NCBI GenBank assembly: GCA_009786185.1
Contig: WQTS01000132.1
Span: 1-51,837 of the forward strand
Length of the DNA: 51,837 nucleotides
Source of the DNA: Bacteroidota bacterium
Lineage (GTDB): Bacteria > Bacteroidota > Bacteroidia > Bacteroidales > WCHB1-69
Direction of reading: 5' to 3'
Part shown: in pieces, positions 15,268-21,906 of the stretch
How positions within the stretch are numbered: the first letter of the stretch is position 1
Layout of the letters: each line of letters starts with the position of its first letter
Translations under genes and position numbers: made by a program
Notes under the pieces: model-generated
Seen by the model: only the letters and a program-made list of their open reading frames with translations
Database searches by the model: none
What the model was told of the DNA's origin: nothing

Positions 15268-17667
15268 TTAGTTTTTTATAACCTTTTTATTAACCAAACC
15301 TTGAGCGGTTTTTATTTGCAAGAAGTAGATGCCGGAGGGCAGGTGGGAAATGTTTAAAACCACCCCGTCAGCCTGCGGCTGCCACCCCTCCAATGAATTG
15401 GAGGGGAATTTGCCCCTCACATTTTTTCCGTAAACATCAAAAATCTCAATACCTTCAACTGAAAACTGAGAACTGAAAACTGATAGCTCCCCAGTCGTGG
15501 GGTTCGGAAACACCGTAATTCGCAATTCGTCATTCGTAATTGTGGCGATGCCCACTTCCCCCTCACAAGCAATCCCCTGCCACCGCAAAAACGGCAACAT
15601 ATTTTCGCCATCGCAGATTTTCCAAATGCCGTTGGGATTGGCGATGCTCCACGCCGATGTGTGCCAGTTGCCAACGGTGCTGTAGAAAACGCTGCTTTGC
15701 AGTTGTGCCATAGTGGCATCGCTGCCGCTTTCGCCATCATCGCCGTAACTGCTTACTACTACGCCGTTTACCGTTACAATCATATCTTTATTGGCGTAGT
15801 TGTGAGAAAGGGTAAGATAATAACCACCTGTATTTCCTATTAAACGGTTAATATAATCATTAGCCTCTTCGTCATCCCACTTTGCTGTGATAGATTGATT
15901 TGCCGCTATACAGTTTCTAATGATAATGGGCATATCTTCGTCCCAACTGCCTGCAACACCTATCAAACCACCTACATCGCCTTCGGCTGTTACGTTTCCT
16001 GAGGCGTAGCAATAACTCAAGGTAGTACCTTTAGCCACATCTCCTATTAAACCGCCTACAGCCCAACCTTCCGCGGTTACTACGGCGGTGGAATAACAGT
16101 TTGTAATGGTACTTGCCCAAGCCTCTCCAAGTAATCCGCCGACATTATTATAGCCTGTTATCTTGCCTGTGGTGTAACAGTTTCTAATGGTAGCATCTTC
16201 GATATATCCTGCCAAGCCGCCCATTTCAACATATCCTGTAATATCGCAATTTTCAATTCCTAAATTTTCAATAGTGCCATTGCCGACTGCTCCAAACAAA
16301 CCGCTTAAATCCTGTTCGGGTCGGTTAATTTTGAGGTTTTTTATGACCTTGTTGTTCCCATTAAAATTACCTGTAAACATAGTACTCCTTAACCAGTTGT
16401 TGCCTATGGGATTCCAGCCTTCACCGTTTGCATAGACGGAAAGGTCAAGGTCGTTCATCAGTATAAAATTAACGTTTTGGATTACATCGCCATCGCCGTT
16501 GTTAATGTAATCGGCTAAGGTTTTTAGGTCTTGAGGCGTGCAAATCTGGAAGGGATTTTCGACAGTGCCGTTTCCACCGCAAAACGCAGGTATTGGCGAG
16601 CAGGCAATGTTCTGGTATAAGAAGAACGGAAAAGTTTTGCCCTCGCAAATTTTCCAGACATAAAAATTCCAATTCGCCCAACCCCAGTTGTTGCTATTTG
16701 TATAAAAATTTGCACTTTGCAGCGTTGCCAAATCTTCAGTTGCGCCGTCTTTTCCTGCGTGGTTATTTGCAGGGGTAACGTTGCTTCCGCTTGCTTGCAG
16801 AATCATGGTGTTGAGGGCGTAGTTGCGGGATATATCAACATAAACATCTACATTTCCTCCTACTCGCCCAATGTTTGCATTGCCGGCAGCGGATTTAGTT
16901 ACATGGGAGTTTGCCGCCACACAATTTCTTAATTTGGTGTCGCCGGCTATCGAGCCTACGATTCCGCCGCTGTGGGTTTCGCCTTCAATTTTACCTGTGG
17001 CGTAGCAAAATTCTATCCTGCCGGTTCCTGTTGGCATTCCACCCACAATTCCGCCTGCCGTCGCCCCCTTCACGTTAGCGGTGGAGTAGCAATTTCTTAT
17101 ATCGCCGTTATTGCTGCCCGCAATTCCGCCCGAATAGGTAAAGATAGCAGGATTGGCAATGTTGCCCGTAACATAAGAATTTGTAATCACACCTTGATTG
17201 TTGGCTGCGATACCGCCTGCAAAAACGAGTCCGCCGTCAATGTTAATGTTTACATCAACAACGCCCAAATTGGAAACCGCCCCCTGTGCGGAAATCGAGC
17301 CGAACAGCCCAATGGTACTGAGCGCGGGTACTGTGCCTGTACGTGTCAGGTTTTTAATGGTGTACGAATTTCCGTTGAAATTGCCTTGAAAATAGTGAGT
17401 TGCCGTTGTACCGCTGGCAATCGGCGTCCATTGCGTATAACTGCTGAGGTCTAAATGGCTCATCAGTTTGTAGTGAACGTTTAGCGTTGCGTTACCGTTA
17501 CCGGCGTTCACATAATCGGCTAAATCTTTCAGGTGTTGGTGGGTTTTGATTTGGTAGGGATTTGTTTCCGAACCGTTTCCGTTCATGCCCGCGGGGGGCC
17601 ACGTTTGCGCCATTGCGCCAATGCTTAGTGCTAATGCTGTGATTAGCACGATAATAATTTTTTTCAT
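15268..17667 (-). CDS. Two-module GLUG surface protein with T9SS sorting domain
   Basis: The product is 799 aa with a signal peptide (residues 1-20, ending GAMAQ). Two GLUG modules follow: the first from about residue 22, the second starting FCGGNGTVENPFQIC near 352. Each has several AGGIVG/VGGLLG repeats and a closing WKICEG/WKICDG segment like those of the giant protein. The type A T9SS CTD covers about residues 705-799 (VFPNPTTGELS, IFDVYGK, LNISHLPSGIYFLQI, VNKKVIKN). The CTD is unusually long because one loop is a translated REP-like palindrome (15361-15409). The start overlaps the stop of the small ORF at 17664-17825 (ATGA). It is probably the first large gene of the array and lies downstream of two operator-like inverted repeats at 17875-17915. 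Confidence 0.92.
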   Translation of the reverse strand: MKKIIIVLITALALSIGAMAQTWPPAGMNGNGSETNPYQIKTHQHLKDLADYVNAGNGNATLNVHYKLMSHLDLSSYTQWTPIASGTTATHYFQGNFNGNSYTIKNLTRTGTVPALSTIGLFGSISAQGAVSNLGVVDVNINIDGGLVFAGGIAANNQGVITNSYVTGNIANPAIFTYSGGIAGSNNGDIRNCYSTANVKGATAGGIVGGMPTGTGRIEFCYATGKIEGETHSGGIVGSIAGDTKLRNCVAANSHVTKSAAGNANIGRVGGNVDVYVDISRNYALNTMILQASGSNVTPANNHAGKDGATEDLATLQSANFYTNSNNWGWANWNFYVWKICEGKTFPFFLYQNIACSPIPAFCGGNGTVENPFQICTPQDLKTLADYINNGDGDVIQNVNFILMNDLDLSVYANGEGWNPIGNNWLRSTMFTGNFNGNNKVIKNLKINRPEQDLSGLFGAVGNGTIENLGIENCDITGYVEMGGLAGYIEDATIRNCYTTGKITGYNNVGGLLGEAWASTITNCYSTAVVTAEGWAVGGLIGDVAKGTTLSYCYASGNVTAEGDVGGLIGVAGSWDEDMPIIIRNCIAANQSITAKWDDEEANDYINRLIGNTGGYYLTLSHNYANKDMIVTVNGVVVSSYGDDGESGSDATMAQLQSSVFYSTVGNWHTSAWSIANPNGIWKICDGENMLPFLRWQGIACEGEVGIATITNDELRITVFPNPTTGELSVFSSQFSVEGIEIFDVYGKNVRGKFPSNSLEGWQPQADGVVLNISHLPSGIYFLQIKTAQGLVNKKVIKN
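15361..15409. repeat. REP-like bipartite palindrome inside coding sequence
   Basis: The perfect inverted repeat CCCCTCCAAT-GA-ATTGGAGGGG (15385-15406) sits beside a smaller cagcc/ggctg hairpin and an ACCCCGTC box. The intergenic element at 29811-29866, read on the opposite strand, has the same order of parts. Here it is translated in frame as the loop RGKFPSNSLEGWQPQADG of the CTD. Confidence 0.8.
15456..15485. repeat. Low-complexity 'gaaaactgagaact' word within a CTD
   Basis: About four copies of a 7-bp word (gaaaact/gagaact) encode the CTD loop LSVFSSQFSVEG. The neighbouring sorting domains carry a different word at the same loop. Confidence 0.65.
15513..15541. repeat. Low-complexity 'attcgtaattcg' word before a CTD
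   Basis: The word cgtaattcgcaattcgtcat encodes TITNDELRIT just before the VFPNPT start of the sorting domain of the 799-aa protein. Confidence 0.65.
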
Positions 17668-17825
17668 AATGAATATTTTTTAATGGTTAACGATTTCTGC
17701 TTTTCTGTTTTCTGCTTTTCCCCTTCTTCCCAATTCTCGCTCTGCTCAATCAACAAATCGCAATAATATTTTGTCTTTTTTGCTAATGAAATGATTTCTT
17801 CTTTGTCGGTTTTTTTCCTGTTCAT
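17664..17825 (-). CDS. Possible 53-aa ORF leading the surface-protein transcript
   Basis: An ATG at 17825 opens a 53-codon frame that ends in a TGA overlapping the ATG of the 799-aa gene, an arrangement typical of translational coupling. The peptide is charged (starts MNRKKTDKEEIISLAKKTKY), with no signal peptide and no recognised family. Its last third is encoded by low-complexity gaagaaggggaaaagcagaaaaca-type DNA (Lys/Glu/Gln-rich), which weakens the case for a real protein. A predicted start site near 17840 would leave a leader of only about 15 nt. It could be a leader peptide, a small regulator, or chance. Apart from this ORF and the sites listed separately, 17668-17980 shows nothing else. 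Confidence 0.35.
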   Translation of the reverse strand: MNRKKTDKEEIISLAKKTKYYCDLLIEQSENWEEGEKQKTEKQKSLTIKKYSL

Positions 17826-17845
17826 AATCAATGAGTTTTATAGCG

Positions 17846-17853
17846 CAAAAAAA
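17846..17853 (-). promoter_or_regulatory. Predicted -7 element of the surface-array promoter
   Basis: The minus strand reads TTTTTTTG, matching the TTTG half of the Bacteroidota -7 consensus TAnnTTTG but not the TA. No clear -33 TTTG is present, as expected for an activator-dependent promoter. The last G is 37.5 bp from the centre of the inverted repeat at 17875-17892. Confidence 0.45.
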
Positions 17854-17874
17854 CCGAAATGAGATGGAATAAAA

Positions 17875-17892
17875 CTACGTAATTATACGTAG
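17875..17892. promoter_or_regulatory. Operator-like inverted repeat O1 (CTACGTA-N4-TACGTAG)
   Basis: CTACGTAATTATACGTAG has perfect 7-bp arms with a 4-bp spacer. It lies upstream of the surface-protein array and recurs before the response-regulator gene (20741-20758). The likely binder is the LuxR/NarL-type regulator encoded at 20010-20660; this is inference from symmetry and placement. Confidence 0.7.
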
Positions 17893-17897
17893 ATGAG

Positions 17898-17915
17898 GTA
17901 CGTAATTATACGTAG
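17898..17915. promoter_or_regulatory. Operator-like inverted repeat O2
   Basis: GTACGTAATTATACGTAG repeats O1 with one mismatch in the outer base of one arm. Its centre is 23 bp from that of O1, about two helical turns, so two dimers could bind the same DNA face. Confidence 0.65.
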
Positions 17916-17920
17916 GAAAA

Positions 17921-17945
17921 TAAAAAGGGCGCAAAATTTGCGCCC
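17921..17945 (-). terminator. Terminator of the regulator-kinase operon
   Basis: On the minus strand a GGGCGCAAA/TTTGCGCCC palindrome is followed by TTTTTA, 36 bp after the kinase stop codon. It resembles a rho-independent terminator and belongs to the same REP-like type as 44150-44177. Confidence 0.7.
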
Positions 17946-17980
17946 CTACATTAATCTGTTAATCTTGTTAAAATCTCGGT

Positions 17981-19990
17981 TCAGACAATCTCAAACCAAA
18001 CCCTGCTCCCCATCCTTTCTTCACTGTCTACATGAAGCGTGCTGCCATGTTTTTCTACCAATTCCTTGCAAACAATCAATCCTAAGCCGCTGCCTTGCTC
18101 GCCTGCTGTGCCTAATTTGGAACGCTTTTTATCCATGCGGAACAGGTTTTGTAATTGCTCTTCGGTCATTCCGGTACCGGTGTCGGAAATGGAAATGATG
18201 TACCCCACGCCCGTACCCGATGGAACAATATTCAACGTTACCGTGCCATCAGCGCTCGTAAATTTCACCGCATTCGTCAACAAATTGCGCACCACAATCG
18301 CCAGCATATTATCATCGCCGGTAACGATCACTTTTTCGGGCATTTGGATGTTTAAGTTAATTCCTTTTTGTTCCGCCATGTTCTTAATTAATACAATGTC
18401 CGGCTGCAAAGCGGCGGCTAAATCGAATGGCGCGGGAAGATAAGGCATGCGCCCCGTTTGCACCTGCGCCCAGTTGAGGAGGTTATAGAGCAACACTACT
18501 TGACTGTCGGCAGATTTTAGCAACTCGCGGTAATATTTAGATAGCGATTCAGCATCCCATTGACCGGAATTATCCAATAACAGTTGTAGTGCATCTCGTT
18601 GCGCGATAGCAGGATTTTTCAAATCATGCGAAATGATGCTAAAGAATTTGTCTTTGGTGGCGTTCATTTCGGCAAGTTCGCGGTTGCGTTTGTTGCGGAG
18701 CATCACGATGTAAATGAGCAATGCAATGAGCAAAGTTGCAGTGAGTAATCCGCCAATAAAAATATATCGTAATGTTTGGTGGCGTTTAATCTCCGCTTGA
18801 TGCGCCTGTTCTTTTTGTTTCACTTCGTATTTTACTTCCATATTTTGCAGGGCGTTGTGCATATTTTCATCAGACACCTTACGCATCACATCCATAAATT
18901 TACCCGCATAGTCAAAAGATTGCTCAATATCATTCATAGCGGCATAAATTATAGAGAGATATAAATACAAATACCTCAAATCCACCCAAGCATCTTCGGA
19001 GAGTTTCGACAATGCACTTTCGGCATAAAAGAGCGCTGTTTTATAATCATGTAAAAATATATAAGACTTTGCCAATATGGGTTCAATATCGGTAATAAAA
19101 TGCGGATTGTTCGTTTTTTCGGCTAATTGCAAAGCTTGTTTTGCATAGTCGTTTGCTCGTTTGTGCTCCCTATGATGTCTGTAATACTCTGCATAATCCT
19201 TCATGCAATATGCCATTGTATAGTAGTCTTCATCTGCGGCAGCAAATTTATGAGCTTTTTCTATGAGAGGCAACGCCTCATCGTATTTTCCAATATTCAT
19301 ATAAGCATGAGCAAGATCTAAAAACATGCGATACTCATTACTTGTCAAATCAGGACTTAGGTTATTCTCTATTATTTCTACAATCTGCAACAAATATTCA
19401 ATCTGTTTATTTTTATTGAGCATTTCAGCATAAATATATGCAATGCTGCCAAGCGATGCTATTTCACGCTGATAATTTCTACGAATACTTTCGTTATTAG
19501 CGATGCGTTGTTTCTTCTGTTTTTCGTTTGTCTCCATAGCGTTTAAAAAGGCTTCGATGGCATTTTCAAAATCTCCTATATGGACAAAAAAATCTCCTCT
19601 TGCATCATGAATTCCCCATTCGGTTCCGTAAACACTCTTTCCTTCGATAAGCTTCAGCGCTTTATCGAGTAAAACAGGCACAGAGTCCAGAATCCTGTAT
19701 CCGCTATATATTCGTACCATTGTTAAAAGGAAACTTGCTTCTTGTTCTGCATTTTTCTTTTTACGGGCAAAAGCGATCGCTTTATTACCATAGTACTTAA
19801 ATTTATCAAAATCTATGTGAGCGTAATTCGATATCAGACTGTTATAAAGGTCATACATATCCTCCTCGCTCAGATTTCCGGAGGCAATGTCTTGCTCCAT
19901 TTGCAGTAATTCTTTCTCTTTGTCGGTTTGCGCTTGCGCCTGCCATCCCGCAAAAAACAGGAAAATAATTAGTAGTAGATGTTTTTTCAT
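17981..19990 (-). CDS. TPR-containing sensor histidine kinase
   Basis: The product is 669 aa. Signal peptide: residues 1-21. Periplasmic TPR-like helical repeats span about 30-380 and a coiled coil about 380-405. One transmembrane helix (about 409-430) precedes the cytoplasmic kinase core. The H-box SHDLKNP places the phosphorylated histidine at H455. The ATPase domain has the N-box RNLLTNAVKF, DTGTGM and GEQGSGLGL. This is the classic Bacteroidota TPR-sensor kinase layout, with ligand or peptide sensing by the periplasmic repeats; the signal is unknown. The gene starts 19 bp after the response regulator, its probable partner, and shares the array's ATTAATCATTAAAAAA leader. A terminator-like hairpin follows it. 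Confidence 0.95.
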   Translation of the reverse strand: MKKHLLLIIFLFFAGWQAQAQTDKEKELLQMEQDIASGNLSEEDMYDLYNSLISNYAHIDFDKFKYYGNKAIAFARKKKNAEQEASFLLTMVRIYSGYRILDSVPVLLDKALKLIEGKSVYGTEWGIHDARGDFFVHIGDFENAIEAFLNAMETNEKQKKQRIANNESIRRNYQREIASLGSIAYIYAEMLNKNKQIEYLLQIVEIIENNLSPDLTSNEYRMFLDLAHAYMNIGKYDEALPLIEKAHKFAAADEDYYTMAYCMKDYAEYYRHHREHKRANDYAKQALQLAEKTNNPHFITDIEPILAKSYIFLHDYKTALFYAESALSKLSEDAWVDLRYLYLYLSIIYAAMNDIEQSFDYAGKFMDVMRKVSDENMHNALQNMEVKYEVKQKEQAHQAEIKRHQTLRYIFIGGLLTATLLIALLIYIVMLRNKRNRELAEMNATKDKFFSIISHDLKNPAIAQRDALQLLLDNSGQWDAESLSKYYRELLKSADSQVVLLYNLLNWAQVQTGRMPYLPAPFDLAAALQPDIVLIKNMAEQKGINLNIQMPEKVIVTGDDNMLAIVVRNLLTNAVKFTSADGTVTLNIVPSGTGVGYIISISDTGTGMTEEQLQNLFRMDKKRSKLGTAGEQGSGLGLIVCKELVEKHGSTLHVDSEERMGSRVWFEIV

Positions 19991-20009
19991 AATGTATGTT
20001 TTTTAATGA

Positions 20010-20660
20010 TTAATCGCTAACTCGTATTATTCCGTTTTTCAACGCATATCTCACCATTTCAGCGGTGTTATTTATTCCTAGTTTTAGAAAAATATTGGCT
20101 TTATGAGTCTCCACCGTGCGGGGGCTAATTTCAAGTTGCCGTGCAATCTCTTTGGCTAATAATCCTTCGTGGCACAACTCAATGATCCGTTGCTCCTGCT
20201 TGGTAAATTCATTCGTTACTTCTACCGTATTCTTTTTCGTTAAGTAAATCCGGTGAATGATCTCAGATATATCTTTTCCAAAAAATTCAAACCCTGCCAT
20301 AATGGAGCGTATGGCTTCCACAAGTTCGGTAACACCACCCATGCGCTTGGTAATAAAACCATCAATGCCAATGTTCAACATTTGGTTCACTACTTCCGCA
20401 GTGTTTTCGGCAGAGATGGCAAGAATTTTCAATTCCGGATATTCGGTTTTCAGCCGGCGAGCAATTTCAATACCTGTGGTGTCGGGCAAAATAATGTCTA
20501 ACAACACAATATCTGCCTGTACTGTTTTTAACAAATTGAAAAAACCGGCGCCTGTTTCAGCTTCTCCAACTATTTTTATGTCTGTATAGTTTTTTGCTAT
20601 AGCGGTTTTTACTCCCAAACGGAACAATTCGTGGTCATCAACAAGAATGGCTTTTATCAT
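20010..20660 (-). CDS. LuxR/NarL-family response regulator
   Basis: The product is 216 aa. The N-terminal receiver domain has acidic residues D8/D9 (VDDHE), phosphoacceptor D55 (VLLDIILPD), S83 and K105 (FITKR). The C-terminal LuxR-type helix-turn-helix covers about 152-211, with EIARQLEISPRTVETHKANI as the recognition part. It should bind DNA as a dimer after phosphorylation by the adjacent TPR kinase. Upstream lies an 18-bp inverted repeat (20741-20758) also found before the surface-protein array, which suggests autoregulation and control of that array. Confidence 0.96.
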   Translation of the reverse strand: MIKAILVDDHELFRLGVKTAIAKNYTDIKIVGEAETGAGFFNLLKTVQADIVLLDIILPDTTGIEIARRLKTEYPELKILAISAENTAEVVNQMLNIGIDGFITKRMGGVTELVEAIRSIMAGFEFFGKDISEIIHRIYLTKKNTVEVTNEFTKQEQRIIELCHEGLLAKEIARQLEISPRTVETHKANIFLKLGINNTAEMVRYALKNGIIRVSD

Positions 20661-20711
20661 GATGATTAGTGGTTAATGATTGATGGTCAATTCGCAATTG
20701 ATTTATTGCTG

Positions 20712-20719
20712 CAAAAATC
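20712..20719 (-). promoter_or_regulatory. Predicted -7 element of the regulator promoter
   Basis: The minus strand reads GATTTTTG, ending in the TTTG of the Bacteroidota -7 consensus, 52 bp before the ATG. Its G is 37.5 bp from the centre of the inverted repeat at 20741-20758, the same distance as at the surface-array promoter. No -33 TTTG is seen. Confidence 0.45.
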
Positions 20720-20740
20720 GGATTTTTTTAATAATATTTT

Positions 20741-20758
20741 CTACGTAATTTTACGTAG
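20741..20758. promoter_or_regulatory. Operator-like inverted repeat before the regulator gene
   Basis: CTACGTAATTTTACGTAG has the same perfect 7-bp arms and 4-bp spacing as O1; only the spacer differs (ATTT instead of ATTA). Its centre would lie near -45 of the predicted transcript, a usual activator position. Confidence 0.7.
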
Positions 20759-20802
20759 TTTTAAGAACTACCGCCACAAGGCGATGCAGTGAAAATTAGT
20801 AT

Positions 20803-20835
20803 AAAAAAATAGAGACGGGGCATGCCCCGTCTCTA
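20803..20835 (-). terminator. Terminator-like 26-bp perfect palindrome after korB
   Basis: A perfect palindrome at 20810-20835 (arm TAGAGACGGGGCA) is followed on the minus strand by seven T residues. It lies 24 bp after the korB stop codon and should end the korAB transcript. Its GC-rich symmetry also fits a REP-like dispersed repeat. Confidence 0.8.
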
Positions 20836-20859
20836 CAAATAAAATCAATCGTTTTGTTA

Positions 20860-21894
20860 TTATTTAATCTCCCACGTATCCCCACTATTCAACAAATCGT
20901 CCATACATTTAATATTACTCTTTGCCGAGCTTTCGGTAATTTGTTCTTCTAACAATTCATCATACGTTGGAAATTTAGCGGCACGAATTACGCCAAGCGC
21001 AATCGGGAAGTGCGGCGGGAACATTTTAGCAAGCATCAAGTGTACGCCCGGAGTTGGACTGTACATATCGTGCTCCAATACATCTTCCATTCCTTCGCCG
21101 TTAGGTCCAATGGTTATTACTTTCAGTCCGTCTCCACACATTATAATTCCCTTATCTTTATTTTTGCCGAAAATCATTTTTTCACCATGACGAAGAATAA
21201 GTTGGTGCTCATCTTTCGTTTCTTTATCGGTAATCATCTTGTGCGTGTCATCGGCAAAAATGATACAGTTTTGCAATAATTCTACCACCGACGTGCCATC
21301 ATGTTTGGCAGCTTCAAGCATTACTTCCGTAATAAACTTAGGGTTTGTATCAATGGCGCGTGCAAAGAACGTGCCTTGCGCTCCAATTACTAATTCGCCC
21401 ACCAAGAAAGGTTGTTCAATTGTTCCGTAAGGAGAAGTTTTCGTTACACAACCCAAATCGGAGGTTGGTGAATATTGTCCTTTGGTTAATCCATAGATTT
21501 TGTTATTGAACAACATGATATTGAGGTCAATATTTCTACGAATAGCGTGAATAAAGTGGTTACCGCCAATGGCAAGCGAATCGCCGTCACCGGTAGCTAC
21601 CCATACGCTCAAGCCTCTGTTGGCAATACGCACGCCGGAAGCCACGGCATTGGCGCGTCCGTGAATACTGTGAAAACCGTAAGTATTTACGTAATAAGGG
21701 AAACGGGAAGAACACCCGATTCCGGAAACAATGCAATAGCTCTCTTTTTTATATCCGATTTCCGGAAAAACTTTAGCAATGGCAGCCAAGATGGCATGGT
21801 CGCCGCAACCCGGACACCATTTCACCATTTGATCACTTGCAAAATCTTGTTGTGTTAAAGGTACAGCCGACCTTTCTATTGATTTATAACTCAT
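20860..21894 (-). CDS. korB: 2-oxoacid (2-oxoglutarate):ferredoxin oxidoreductase, beta subunit
   Basis: The product is 344 aa. It binds thiamine diphosphate and the [4Fe-4S] cluster for CoA-dependent oxidative decarboxylation of a 2-oxoacid with ferredoxin as acceptor. Visible markers are CPGCGD (C27, C30), C61 in GIGCSS and C210 as cluster ligands, and the TPP/Mg motif TGDGDSLAIGGNH (101-112) with NNKIYGLTKGQ. The gene follows korA by 12 bp; the two subunits form the enzyme. No separate ferredoxin-like delta subunit is encoded nearby. 2-oxoglutarate is the most likely substrate, but other 2-oxoacids cannot be excluded from sequence alone. Confidence 0.93.
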   Translation of the reverse strand: MSYKSIERSAVPLTQQDFASDQMVKWCPGCGDHAILAAIAKVFPEIGYKKESYCIVSGIGCSSRFPYYVNTYGFHSIHGRANAVASGVRIANRGLSVWVATGDGDSLAIGGNHFIHAIRRNIDLNIMLFNNKIYGLTKGQYSPTSDLGCVTKTSPYGTIEQPFLVGELVIGAQGTFFARAIDTNPKFITEVMLEAAKHDGTSVVELLQNCIIFADDTHKMITDKETKDEHQLILRHGEKMIFGKNKDKGIIMCGDGLKVITIGPNGEGMEDVLEHDMYSPTPGVHLMLAKMFPPHFPIALGVIRAAKFPTYDELLEEQITESSAKSNIKCMDDLLNSGDTWEIK

Positions 21895-21906
21895 AGTGTC
21901 CTCCTG

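Noticed and set aside
17593..17598. G6 tract just after the signal peptide of the 799-aa gene as a phase-variation switch
   Set aside because: Six bases is too short to predict slippage, and no promoter context supports it.
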